Source: Streptomyces globosus
GTDB lineage: Bacteria > Actinomycetota > Actinomycetes > Streptomycetales > Streptomycetaceae
Direction of reading: 5' to 3'
DNA: 64,000 nucleotides
Assembly: GCF_003325375.1 (NCBI RefSeq)
Contig: NZ_CP030862.1
Coordinates: 6,453,501 to 6,517,500, forward strand
Shown here: piece by piece, positions 36,722 to 44,524 of the stretch
Layout: each line of letters opens with the position of its first letter
Numbering within the stretch: position 1 is the first letter of the stretch
Notes under the pieces: generated by a model
The model's database searches: none
What the model was told of the DNA's origin: nothing
What the model saw: only the letters and a program-made list of their open reading frames with translations
Translations under genes and position numbers: made by a program

Positions 36722-37417
36722 TTACGCCAGGGCCGTGCGCCAGGCCTCGACGGCGGCCGGGGAGACGGGTCCGCCCCAGCCGTCCGGCCGGGCCGCGCCG
36801 CCGATGTGGAAGGCGTCGACCCCGGCCGCGCGCAGTCCCTCCAGATGCTCCAGGCGCAGGCCGCCGCCGACCATCAGCCGGGCCCCGTACCCCGGCTCGC
36901 CGCTGCGCCCGGCCTCTGCGGCGAGGACCGCCAGGCCGTCGTCGACGCCGTCCGCGGATCCCGCGGTCAGGTACGTGTCCAGCCCGGCCACGTCCGCGAG
37001 CGCCTTCCGCGCCTGCTCCCGGTCGGCGGCCCGGTCGATCGCCCGGTGGAACGTCCACGGGCAGCCGTCCAGCTCGGCGACGACCGCCTCGACGGCGGCG
37101 AGGTCGGGGCTGCCGTCCGGGCTCAGGAACCCGAGGACGAACTCCCCCGCCCCTTCGGCGCGCAGCGCCCGCGCCTGCGCGCCGAGACGCTCCAGGTCCT
37201 CCGCGGAGCCGGCGGAGAAGCCGTCGGCGGACCGGAGCATCACGCGCAGGGGGATGTCGACGGCGGCCCTGATCCGCGCGAACGTCTCGCGCGCGGGGGT
37301 GAGCCCGTCGGCGGCGATGTCGCTGACCAGTTCCAGCCGGTCCGCCCCACCGGCCTGGGCCGCGACCGCGTCCTCCGCGTCGAGGGCGATCACCTCCAGG
37401 ACTGCACGGTTGCTCAT
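36722..37417 (-). CDS. cutC: CutC family protein (copper homeostasis / TIM barrel)
   Basis: Encodes 231 aa from the ATG at 37417, preceded by GAGGAG. The family pattern is plain: LEVIALDAEDAVAAQAGGADRLELVSDIAADGLTP at the N-terminus, PLRVMLRSADGFS, FVLGFLSPDG, TFHRAID and MVGGGLRLEHL. CutC proteins are TIM barrels first linked to copper tolerance, but the biochemical role is disputed. A DasR-type operator lies 37 bases upstream (37454-37469), hinting at amino-sugar control rather than copper. Confidence 0.9.
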   Translation of the reverse strand: MSNRAVLEVIALDAEDAVAAQAGGADRLELVSDIAADGLTPARETFARIRAAVDIPLRVMLRSADGFSAGSAEDLERLGAQARALRAEGAGEFVLGFLSPDGSPDLAAVEAVVAELDGCPWTFHRAIDRAADREQARKALADVAGLDTYLTAGSADGVDDGLAVLAAEAGRSGEPGYGARLMVGGGLRLEHLEGLRAAGVDAFHIGGAARPDGWGGPVSPAAVEAWRTALA

Positions 37418-37453
37418 TGGGCCCACTCCTCGGGAAAACTGTTGATGGGAAAA

Positions 37454-37469
37454 ATAGGTCTAGTCCAAT
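37454..37469. promoter_or_regulatory. DasR-like (dre) site before cutC
   Basis: ATAGGTCTAGTCCAAT matches the DasR-responsive element A(C/G)TGGTCTAGACCA(C/G)T at 12 of 16 positions, including the core GGTCTAG.CCA. It is 37 bases upstream of the cutC start and 65 bases before the HD-domain gene on the other strand. Two comparable sites occur at the nag locus in this window, showing that a DasR-type regulator is present in the organism. Other HutC-type GntR proteins bind similar sequences. Confidence 0.55.
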
Positions 37470-37533
37470 ATCAAGGGTACGGGGCGCCCCCACCCATCAC
37501 CAGCACCTTCACGCCACCGCCCACAATGTCCGC

Positions 37534-38262
37534 ATGGACTCAGACACGGCACCGGATGCCGCACCGGACACCGCGCAGGGCACGGCACCGGGCACGGCAC
37601 AGCACCCCGCGCCGGACGCGGCCGCCGCCCGACTCCGCTCCCGCTGGCTCGCCACCGCCGCAGCCGCCGGCGCCCCCGCGGACCGCGACCCCGGCCCCTA
37701 CGCCGACCGCCTCCTCGCCGCCTGGGCGGAGCCCCAGCGGCGCTACCACACCACCGCCCACCTGGCCGACGTCCTCGCCCGGATCGACGTACTCGCCGCG
37801 CACGCCGCCGACCGGGCCGCCGTCGAGCTCGCCGCCTGGTTCCACGACGCCGTCTACCGGCCCGACCGATCCGAGAACGAGGAGCGCAGCGCCGCCCTCG
37901 CCGAACGCGCCCTCCGCGAACTCGGCATCCCCGAGGACCGCACCGCCGAGGCGGCCCGCCTGGTCCGGCTCACCACCACCCACGACCCCGCTCCCGGCGA
38001 CACCAACGGCGAGGTCCTCTGCGACGCCGACCTGGCCGTCCTCGCCGGCGCCCCCGACGCCTACGCCGCGTACGCCGCCGCCGTGCGCGCCGAGTACGGC
38101 TTCGTCCCCGACGGCGCCTTCCGCACCGGCCGCGCCGCCGTCCTGCGGCAGCTGCTCGACCTGCCCCGCCTCTTCCGCACCCCGTACGGGGCCGCGCGCT
38201 GGGAGGCACCGGCCCGCCGCAACCTCGCCGCCGAGCTGGCGTCGCTGACCGGGCAGGCCTAA
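37534..38262 (+). CDS. HD-domain metal-dependent phosphohydrolase (COG4339 type)
   Basis: Encodes 242 aa. After a 35-residue Ala/Pro/Asp-rich head, the metal-binding set is visible: RRYHTTAHL (first His pair) and AAWFHDAVYRP (His-Asp), then TTTHDP and DADLAVL with the final Asp. This spacing is that of predicted HD hydrolases related to COG4339, substrate unknown, possibly a nucleotide. The ATG at 37534 is followed by a low-complexity start, and the true start could be further in. It diverges from cutC across the DasR-like site. Confidence 0.8.
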   Translation: MDSDTAPDAAPDTAQGTAPGTAQHPAPDAAAARLRSRWLATAAAAGAPADRDPGPYADRLLAAWAEPQRRYHTTAHLADVLARIDVLAAHAADRAAVELAAWFHDAVYRPDRSENEERSAALAERALRELGIPEDRTAEAARLVRLTTTHDPAPGDTNGEVLCDADLAVLAGAPDAYAAYAAAVRAEYGFVPDGAFRTGRAAVLRQLLDLPRLFRTPYGAARWEAPARRNLAAELASLTGQA

Positions 38263-38343
38263 CAGGCCGAACAGGCCGGGCCCACCGGCTGACCGCCCGC
38301 GGGCCCGGGAATGCGATCACGCCCGCTCCGGTTCGTGAAAGGC

Positions 38344-39663
38344 ATGCCCGAAGCCCAGCGAGACACCCGCCCCACCGCTCCGACCCCCGCCCCGCCCGCC
38401 GCCGACGCGCCCGCCCCCACCCGGATGCCCGTCGCCGTCCACGTCCTCGGACTCGCCGTCTTCGCCCTCGGCACCAGCGAGTTCATGCTCTCCGGACTGC
38501 TGCCGCCCGTAGCCGAGGACATGGGCGTCAGCATCCCGCAGGCCGGCCTGCTGATCTCCGCCTTCGCCATCGGCATGGTCGTCGGCGCGCCGCTGCTCGC
38601 GGTGGCCACGCTCCGCCTGCCGCGCCGCACCACCCTCATCGCGCTCATCAGCGTCTTCGGGCTGGGCCAGGTCGCGGGCGCGCTCGCGCCCTCGTACGCG
38701 CTGCTGTTCGCCTCCCGCATCGTCTCCGCGCTCGCCTGCGCCGGGTTCTGGGCCGTCGGCGCGGCCGTGGCCATCGCGATGGTCCGGCAGGACCAGCGGG
38801 CCCGCGCCATGGCCGTCATGATCGGCGGCCTGTCCGTCGCCAACGTCCTCGGCGTGCCCGCAGGCGCCTTCCTCGGCGAGCACCTCGGCTGGCGCTCCGC
38901 CTTCTGGGCGGTCGGCGCCGCCTCCGCGGTCGCCCTCGCCGGCATCCTCGCCCTCGTCCCCCGCATCCCGCTCCCCGCCGAGCGGCCCGTCCTGCGGCGG
39001 GAGCTGGGGATCTACCGCGACCGCCAGGTGTGGCTGTCCGTCGGCGTCACCGCGCTCGCCGCAGGCGGCGTCTTCTGCGCCTTCAGCTACCTCTCGCCGC
39101 TGCTCACCGACGTGGCCGGACTGGACTCGGCATGGGTGCCGTGGGTGCTCGGCCTGTTCGGTCTGGGGGCGCTCGCCGGCACCGCCGTCGGCGGCCGCTT
39201 CGCCGACGCCCACCTCTTCGGGATCATGCTGTGGGGCATCACCGCCAGCACCGCGCTCCTGGTCGCGCTGGCCCTGCTCGCGTCCTCGGCCGCGGCAGCC
39301 GTGGCGCTGTCCTTCCTGATCGGCTTCTCGACGTTCCTGACCGCCCCCGCCCTCAACGCCCGCATGTTCAACGTGGCCGGCGCCGCCCCGACCCTGGCCG
39401 GCGCCACCACGACCGCCGCGTTCAACCTCGGCAACACGGGCGGCCCCTGGCTCGGCGGCACCGTCATCGACGCCGGGCTGGGCTTCACCGCCACCGCGTG
39501 GGCGGGCGCGGCGATGACCGTCACCGCGATCGCCCTCGGCCTGACCGCCCTCCGCCTGGACCGCCGCTCCCGCCGCGCCCGTACGACGCGCATCGTCGCC
39601 TCGTCCGCCGGCGCTGCCGCCGGGACCCGCTCCCCGGACCGGCCGACGGCGGACTGCACCTGA
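38344..39663 (+). CDS. Cmx/CmlR-type chloramphenicol efflux MFS transporter
   Basis: Encodes 439 aa. MPVAVHVLGLAVFALGTSEFMLSGLLPPVAEDMGVSIP is the near-invariant first helix of the Cmx/CmrA/CmlR group, followed by GLLISAFAIGMVVGAPLLAV and the LPRR loop. About 12 helices follow, ending with an Arg/Ala/Ser-rich tail. Family members export phenicols and sometimes other drugs. The ATG at 38344 follows GAAAGG; one 33 bases upstream is possible. A CPT-like kinase gene lies about 10 kb away at 49559. Confidence 0.85.
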   Translation: MPEAQRDTRPTAPTPAPPAADAPAPTRMPVAVHVLGLAVFALGTSEFMLSGLLPPVAEDMGVSIPQAGLLISAFAIGMVVGAPLLAVATLRLPRRTTLIALISVFGLGQVAGALAPSYALLFASRIVSALACAGFWAVGAAVAIAMVRQDQRARAMAVMIGGLSVANVLGVPAGAFLGEHLGWRSAFWAVGAASAVALAGILALVPRIPLPAERPVLRRELGIYRDRQVWLSVGVTALAAGGVFCAFSYLSPLLTDVAGLDSAWVPWVLGLFGLGALAGTAVGGRFADAHLFGIMLWGITASTALLVALALLASSAAAAVALSFLIGFSTFLTAPALNARMFNVAGAAPTLAGATTTAAFNLGNTGGPWLGGTVIDAGLGFTATAWAGAAMTVTAIALGLTALRLDRRSRRARTTRIVASSAGAAAGTRSPDRPTADCT

Positions 39664-39673
39664 CCCGCGGCCG

Positions 39674-41203
39674 CTACGGGTACCGGAACCCCTGGGAGCG
39701 GCCGGTCACCGTCGGGTTGGTCGGGCTCGGCGCGGGTTCGCCCTTGGGGGTGACGTACATGTGGACTTCGTACCACCCCGGCGCCAGCGCGATCCCGACC
39801 TGCTCCTGCACTTCGGTCCCCGTCACCACCCGCAGCGTCCTCTGCGTCATGGCGCCGGCGGGGAACAGGTGCCGGGGGTCGTCCTTCCGGGTCAGCCACA
39901 GGTAGACGGTCGCCTCGGTCGGCTTCGCCGCCCCGAGAGAGGCCACCATGGTGACCCGGCCGCCGTCGAGGACGTAGCAGGGGCTCGCCACGACCCCCGG
40001 CACGGTGGCGATGGGCTGCGTCGACGCACACCCCCGCTTCGGCGCACCGGCCGCCTGCACCGACGGGGTCGGCGCGGCGGAGGGCGACGGCCCGGCCGGC
40101 TGAGCCGCCGGGCTGCCGGACGGCGACGGGCTCGGCGAGGCAGAGGGGGACGGCGAGGCCGACGGGGACGCCGCCCCCGGATGCGCGTCCCCACGGGTCG
40201 CCGCCGTCCGGTCCGGGCCGTCCTGCCCGCGCGACATCACGCCGTACACCGTCCCGCCCGCGGCAACCGCCACCACGGTCGCGACCGCGACCCCGACCAG
40301 CACGCGGCCCCCCTGCCGGCGGGGGGCGCGCGTCTCCGGCGCGCTCGCGGCAGTCGGCGCGGGCCCGCCCGGCGGCCGCAGCGCAACCACCTTGCCGCGC
40401 CCTCCGGGGGCGAGGAGCTCCATCGTCACCGGGGTCTGCAGGGCGCTGCCGTCGGGGCCGGACCCGTCGAAGTGCTCCTCCAGGTGCGTGGAAAGCGCCG
40501 CGAGGTCCGGGGCAAGGCCCGGGGAATGCTCTTCCAGCCAGTTCATGGCCGCGTCCGAGAAGGCGCCCGTGCTGCGGGCCGCGTCCTGCAACGCCGCCTG
40601 TCCGGTAGCGGCGGCGAGGAGCAGGAACTGGTCGACAGCCTGTCTCGGACCGGCGGGGAAGGCCGCGACCGCGGGCCCGGACGGGCCGCTGTTGGACTCC
40701 CGGAAGGTGGCGCAGGCGTCGACGAGGAAGACCTGCTGCGGGAACTGCACCACATCGGGCCGGGTCAGGTACTCGCGTAGTTGGTGCAGGTCGATGCACC
40801 GCTGGTCGGCGTCATGCGCGTCCGGGCAGAACAGCAGCCGCCGGTCGCCGTGGTCGAGCACTCCGTGTCCGCCCCAGTACACGTACAGCAGGTCGCCCTC
40901 GGGTGCCTCTGACCGCGGTCGGAAGCCGTCCATGATGTGGTCGCGGGAGACGACGAACCGCACGTCGATGCCCAGCGCGTGGGCCTCCGCGTTGAACGCG
41001 GCCTGCGCCGCGGGAACGGGCGCCAGCATCAGGGTGATGTTCTCCGCGGGCACTCCCCGCCGGCGCAGCCAGCGCGCGAACCGCATCGCGTCGGCGGCGG
41101 CGCCCGGAAGGTCCCAGTCTCGATTGGGAACCCGCCCGAAGTGCTCGATGCCGACGACGACGGCGTGCACCCGCGCCGGTTCGGCGGCGCTCAGCTCAGC
41201 CAT
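39674..41203 (-). CDS. Membrane-anchored caspase-family (C14) protease with extracellular C-terminal domain
   Basis: Encodes 509 aa. Residues 10-265 are a caspase-like fold: VHAVVVGIEHFG, the catalytic His113 in YVYWGGHG and Cys164 in VFLVDACATF, both in the right context. After a Pro/Ala linker comes a single membrane helix (about 300-322), then a long Ser/Pro/Ala repeat and a C-terminal domain of about 120 residues with two cysteines and beta-strand character (VTMVASLGAAKPTEATVYLWL). The likely topology is protease inside, C-terminal domain outside. It overlaps the upstream hydrolase gene by 13 bases. The target and trigger are unknown. Confidence 0.85.
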   Translation of the reverse strand: MAELSAAEPARVHAVVVGIEHFGRVPNRDWDLPGAAADAMRFARWLRRRGVPAENITLMLAPVPAAQAAFNAEAHALGIDVRFVVSRDHIMDGFRPRSEAPEGDLLYVYWGGHGVLDHGDRRLLFCPDAHDADQRCIDLHQLREYLTRPDVVQFPQQVFLVDACATFRESNSGPSGPAVAAFPAGPRQAVDQFLLLAAATGQAALQDAARSTGAFSDAAMNWLEEHSPGLAPDLAALSTHLEEHFDGSGPDGSALQTPVTMELLAPGGRGKVVALRPPGGPAPTAASAPETRAPRRQGGRVLVGVAVATVVAVAAGGTVYGVMSRGQDGPDRTAATRGDAHPGAASPSASPSPSASPSPSPSGSPAAQPAGPSPSAAPTPSVQAAGAPKRGCASTQPIATVPGVVASPCYVLDGGRVTMVASLGAAKPTEATVYLWLTRKDDPRHLFPAGAMTQRTLRVVTGTEVQEQVGIALAPGWYEVHMYVTPKGEPAPSPTNPTVTGRSQGFRYP

Positions 41204-42351
41204 GTGCCGACTTCGTCCCACAGCTGGGGGTTGGACCAGTACGACGTGTGGGCCCGAATCAGGGGCTGTCGGTTGTCGACCCGCCGGTCGACCGCCCGGC
41301 CGGGAAACACCTTCGCCGCCTGGTAGGACAGCGGGTCGCGCTCGTCGTAGACGTTCAGCCACTTCCCCGGGAAGTGCTCGGGCAGCGTCTGCGGGTGCTC
41401 CAGCGAGACCAGCGCCCCGATCTCGTAGAAGTACGGGGCCTGCGAACCGACGGTGATCAACTGGTCGACCCGGTCGACCGCATCCAGGACCATCAGGTCG
41501 ACACACGCCACCCCGCCGAGGCTGTGGGCGATCACGGTGACCGCGTCCCCGGGTGTGTTCTCGATCGTCCGCTTGATCTGGTCCCGGATGCCCTGGCCCC
41601 GGGCCTGATAGCGCAGGATGTCGCCGATGAAGGGCAGGCCCACGTCGCCCCACGCGCCCCGCCGGCTTCGCAGCAGCCGGTCGGCCGCCAGCATGCCCAC
41701 CTGCGCTGCCCGCCCCTTCAGGGACCGGCCCTCGGACCGGAGGTCGGCGCCGAGCGTGGCCAGCAGGGAGTCGCGCACCGAACCGGACAGCTCGACGCCC
41801 CGCTCGGACGCGCACGCCCACGTGAAGGCGACGACCGCGCGGGCGACGGCGCGGCGGTGCTCGAACCCGTTGGCGTCGACGGTGGCCGCGGCGTCACGCA
41901 GCTCCGGGGCACGGACCACCGCGCGCAAGGCCTCGGCGAGGTCCTCCGCCACACCCCGCTCCTCGAACGAGGCGAGCACCTCCGGGGCCGGCACGTAGCC
42001 GGTGATCTGTTCGAGAAAGCGTCGGGAGGGCGGCACGCCCCGGCTCATCCCGGACACCGCGGGCGGTTGCAGGCCGAGCAGCCGGAGCTCGTACCAGGGG
42101 TCCGCGTACAGGACATCCCAGACGGCGATCTCACCGTCGTCCTCCCGCGTGCCGCCGCGCGACCGCCGGTAGCCGGGGACGGAGTCGCCGCCGAGCGCCA
42201 TGGCCGCGCCCTGCTCGCGGCCCCAGAAGCAGCCGCGGACCTCCAGGCCGGGCCGGATCCGGTCGAGACCGTCCCGGACGGCGGCCAGGCTCGCGGTGTA
42301 CGAGGCCTCCCGCACTCCCGTTCCGTGTACGAACAGCACTGACCGATCCAC
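41191..42351 (-). CDS. Alpha/beta hydrolase, partner of the caspase gene
   Basis: Encodes 386 aa from a GTG. FVHGTG at 8-13 is the oxyanion-hole strand, Ser277 sits in AHSLGG (275-280), a candidate acid Asp lies in NVYDERDP near 336-339, and His368 in RAHTSYW completes the triad. Long charged insertions between strand 1 and the nucleophile elbow make it larger than a minimal lipase. No signal peptide is seen. It is first in a two-gene operon with the caspase-like gene, whose start lies inside it. A phospholipase-like effector role is possible. Confidence 0.85.
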   Translation of the reverse strand: MDRSVLFVHGTGVREASYTASLAAVRDGLDRIRPGLEVRGCFWGREQGAAMALGGDSVPGYRRSRGGTREDDGEIAVWDVLYADPWYELRLLGLQPPAVSGMSRGVPPSRRFLEQITGYVPAPEVLASFEERGVAEDLAEALRAVVRAPELRDAAATVDANGFEHRRAVARAVVAFTWACASERGVELSGSVRDSLLATLGADLRSEGRSLKGRAAQVGMLAADRLLRSRRGAWGDVGLPFIGDILRYQARGQGIRDQIKRTIENTPGDAVTVIAHSLGGVACVDLMVLDAVDRVDQLITVGSQAPYFYEIGALVSLEHPQTLPEHFPGKWLNVYDERDPLSYQAAKVFPGRAVDRRVDNRQPLIRAHTSYWSNPQLWDEVGTWLS

Positions 42352-42482
42352 GATCCCCCTCAGGCGGCGCGACGGGACGAACAGGCGGTCATCCTAATGC
42401 AGCAACTACCGCACTTTTTAGGCCATGTGACGACGCGTCATGTCGCCACGGGAGGGTGCGGGGCGGGCCCCGGGCGGCCCGG

Positions 42483-42752
42483 TCACGCCGACGGCCGGCG
42501 CTTCGGCCGGCGCAGGCCTGCCGCGGTCAGCCGGCGCACCAGCTCCTTGCTGCCGACCTCCACCGCGCCCGCCGCGACCGCGTCCGCGTACCGGAACTCC
42601 GGCAGGTCGTAGTGGTCGCCGTCGAACGCCTTCGGCGGACACCCGATCGACGCGGCGAAGGCGTGCAGCTCCTCGTACGAGACGTCGCTGACCAGGTGCG
42701 ACCACATGCGGCCGTGGCCCGGCCAGGTCGGCGGGTCGATGTAGAGCGTCAC
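42483..42752 (-). CDS. DUF4031 family protein
   Basis: Encodes 89 aa from a GTG at 42752. MTLYIDPPTWPGHGRMWSHLVSD followed by ELHAFAASIG and DHYDLPEFRYADAVAAGA is the DUF4031 pattern, an actinobacterial and phage family with conserved His, Asp and Tyr residues but no known activity. It is seven bases downstream of the next gene on the same strand, so they form an operon. Confidence 0.85.
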   Translation of the reverse strand: MTLYIDPPTWPGHGRMWSHLVSDVSYEELHAFAASIGCPPKAFDGDHYDLPEFRYADAVAAGAVEVGSKELVRRLTAAGLRRPKRRPSA

Positions 42753-42759
42753 CGGCGGC

Positions 42760-43137
42760 TCACAGGCCGGCGCCGAAGACCGGGCCGAGCGCGCCCACGG
42801 AGGCGACCTTCACCCCCGCCTTCGCACACACCCAGTGCGGGTCCGGGCCCAACTCCGGTTCGACGTCGAGCGCGTGCGGGTCGCCGTGCGAGCAGACCGG
42901 GCACAGCGGCCAGCGCCCGTACTTCTCCAGCAGGGCGTCCTGGACGTCCTGCGCGACGAGCCCCGCGAGGTAGTCGACCCCCTCCGGCCACTGCTCCACC
43001 CACCACCGGCGGTGCGTGACGGAGTCCTCGACGAGGGAGACGACGTCCGCGTCGGCGACCTGCCCCGCGACGAGGTCGGCGATGACGAGCGCGCGGGCTG
43101 CGTGCAGCGCCTGCTCCAGGGGTGTGGCGTGGTCCAT
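42760..43137 (-). CDS. Hypothetical protein with a C-terminal zinc-ribbon-like motif
   Basis: Encodes 125 aa from the ATG at 43137. The N-terminal 60 residues are helical (EQALHAARALVIADLVAGQVAD). The C-terminal half has WPLCPVCSHGDPHALDVEPEL and HWVCAKAG, three cysteines and histidines that could bind zinc. I do not recognise a named family. It is the first gene of a pair with DUF4031. It diverges from the murQ promoter across about 100 bases. Confidence 0.65.
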   Translation of the reverse strand: MDHATPLEQALHAARALVIADLVAGQVADADVVSLVEDSVTHRRWWVEQWPEGVDYLAGLVAQDVQDALLEKYGRWPLCPVCSHGDPHALDVEPELGPDPHWVCAKAGVKVASVGALGPVFGAGL

Positions 43138-43236
43138 GGGGCCATTGTGGACCCGTACGGGCCCTGCGGCGAAGGCCTGCCGTCCTGCATTCCGCAGGTC
43201 ACGCGCCCCGGAACCGCCGGGGAGCCTTATGGCGTA

Positions 43237-43266
43237 TTGACCCGGTTCGGGTCCCGAACCTAGCTT
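43237..43266 (+). promoter_or_regulatory. murQ promoter with an operator palindrome in its spacer
   Basis: TTGACC at 43237-43242 and TAGCTT at 43261-43266, 18 bp apart, fit the HrdB-type consensus. The spacer is filled by GGTTCGGGTCCCGAACC (43244-43260), a perfect palindrome with 8-bp arms around one base. A repressor bound there would exclude RNA polymerase. The predicted transcript start is near 43272, just at the ATG of a 78-codon leader frame. Neither arm resembles the DasR site. Confidence 0.65.
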
Positions 43267-43272
43267 TCCGGC

Positions 43273-43509
43273 ATGCGCGAGGACGCGGAGGGAGCCCTCA
43301 GCCTTGCCCGCCCCGACGGCGACCGCGGCCCGGCGGCGCCGCCCCGCACGCCCTCCGCACCGGCCGCGCGCAGGCCCCCTCCGGACACCCCCCACGCCGC
43401 ACACCGCACACGGCCCCTGCCGCTGCCCGCCGTCGTCACCGCCCGCCGTCGTGGCCGCCCGCGCCGTGGCCGCCCGCCCGCCGCCCACCGTCAGGAGCCC
43501 CGCACGTGA
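43273..43509 (+). CDS. Possible leaderless leader ORF coupled to murQ
   Basis: A 78-codon frame begins with the ATG at 43273, about seven bases past the predicted -10 box, which would make it a leaderless message. Its TGA at 43507-43509 overlaps the murQ GTG (43506) as GTGA. The product is Arg/Pro/His-rich (PLPLPAVVTARRRGRPRRGR) with high third-position GC. It resembles no protein family I know. It may regulate murQ translation or may be a chance open frame in GC-rich DNA. Confidence 0.3.
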   Translation: MREDAEGALSLARPDGDRGPAAPPRTPSAPAARRPPPDTPHAAHRTRPLPLPAVVTARRRGRPRRGRPPAAHRQEPRT

Positions 43510-44477
43510 CCGCCGACGCCGCGCTGCGCGCCCAGCTCGACACCCTCACCACCGAGGCCTTCCGGCCCGACCTCGCCGAGATCGACCGGCTCGACACCCT
43601 CGCCCTCGCCCGCCTCATGAACGCCGAGGACGCCGGCGTCCCCGCCGCCGTCGCCGCCGAGCTGCCCGCCATCGCCGCCGCCGTCGACGCGATCGCCGCC
43701 CGCATGGCCCGCGGCGGCCGCCTCGTCTACGCGGGCGCCGGCACCGCCGGCCGGATGGGCGTCCTCGACGCCAGCGAGTGCCCGCCCACGTTCAGCACCG
43801 GCCCCGGGCAGGTCGTCGGCCTGATCGCGGGCGGACCCTCCGCCATGGTGGAGGCCGTCGAGGGCGCCGAGGACTCCCCCGAGCTGGCCGCCGCCGACCT
43901 CGCCGCCCTGCAGCTCACCGCCGAGGACAGCGTCGTCGGGATCTCCGCCTCCGGCCGCACCCCGTACGCGCTCGGCGCCGTCGCGTACGCCCGCGCGCGC
44001 GGCGCGCTCACCGTCGGCCTGTCCTGCAACGCCGACTCCGCGCTCGCCGCGGCCGCCGAGCACGGCATCGAGGTCGTCGTCGGCCCGGAACTGCTCACCG
44101 GGTCCACCCGCCTGAAGGCCGGCACCGCGCAGAAGCTCGTCCTCAACCTCATCTCGACGATCACGATGATCCGGCTGGGCAAGACGTACGGGAACCTGAT
44201 GGTCGACCTGCGGGCCTCCAACGAGAAGCTGCGCGCACGCTCCCGCCGCATCGTCGCCCTCGCCACCGGCGCCGGCGACGAAGAGGTCGAGGGCGCGCTG
44301 GCCGCCGCGGGCGGCGAGGTGAAGGCCGCGATCCTCGTCCTCCTCGCCGGCGTCGACGGCCCGACCGCCTCCGCCCTGCTCGCCGCCTCGCACGGCCACC
44401 TCCGCGCGGCCCTCGCCCGTGCAGCGGCACCCGGCGCCCCCGACCCGACGGCCGGCACCGCCGCGCCCGCCCCCTGA
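43506..44477 (+). CDS. murQ: N-acetylmuramic acid 6-phosphate etherase
   Basis: Encodes 323 aa from a GTG with AGGAG eight bases upstream. SIS-domain signatures are GRLVYAGAGTAGRMGVLDASECPPTF, GAEDSPE and VVGISASGRTPYALGAV; MIRLGKTYGNLMVDLRASNEKLRAR is typical of MurQ. It cleaves the lactyl ether of MurNAc-6-phosphate to give GlcNAc-6-phosphate, the substrate of nagA at the far end of this window. It is followed by a PTS gene after 47 bases, forming a MurNAc uptake and degradation unit. The RpiR-type regulator often next to murQ is absent. Confidence 0.93.
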   Translation: MTADAALRAQLDTLTTEAFRPDLAEIDRLDTLALARLMNAEDAGVPAAVAAELPAIAAAVDAIAARMARGGRLVYAGAGTAGRMGVLDASECPPTFSTGPGQVVGLIAGGPSAMVEAVEGAEDSPELAAADLAALQLTAEDSVVGISASGRTPYALGAVAYARARGALTVGLSCNADSALAAAAEHGIEVVVGPELLTGSTRLKAGTAQKLVLNLISTITMIRLGKTYGNLMVDLRASNEKLRARSRRIVALATGAGDEEVEGALAAAGGEVKAAILVLLAGVDGPTASALLAASHGHLRAALARAAAPGAPDPTAGTAAPAP

Positions 44478-44524
44478 CCGGCCACTCTCCCCCCAACCCG
44501 CCCCCGACACAAGGCGATCACCCC

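Noticed and set aside
34172..38248. Open frame of over 1,300 codons on the plus strand
   Set aside because: It runs through the HelR-like, cutC and HD genes in the wrong frame, giving Arg/Gly/Pro-rich noise. No start signal or domain supports it.
43244..43260. Palindrome before murQ as a DasR site
   Set aside because: GGTTCGGG/CCCGAACC lacks the GGTCTAGACC core, so it should be read by another regulator.
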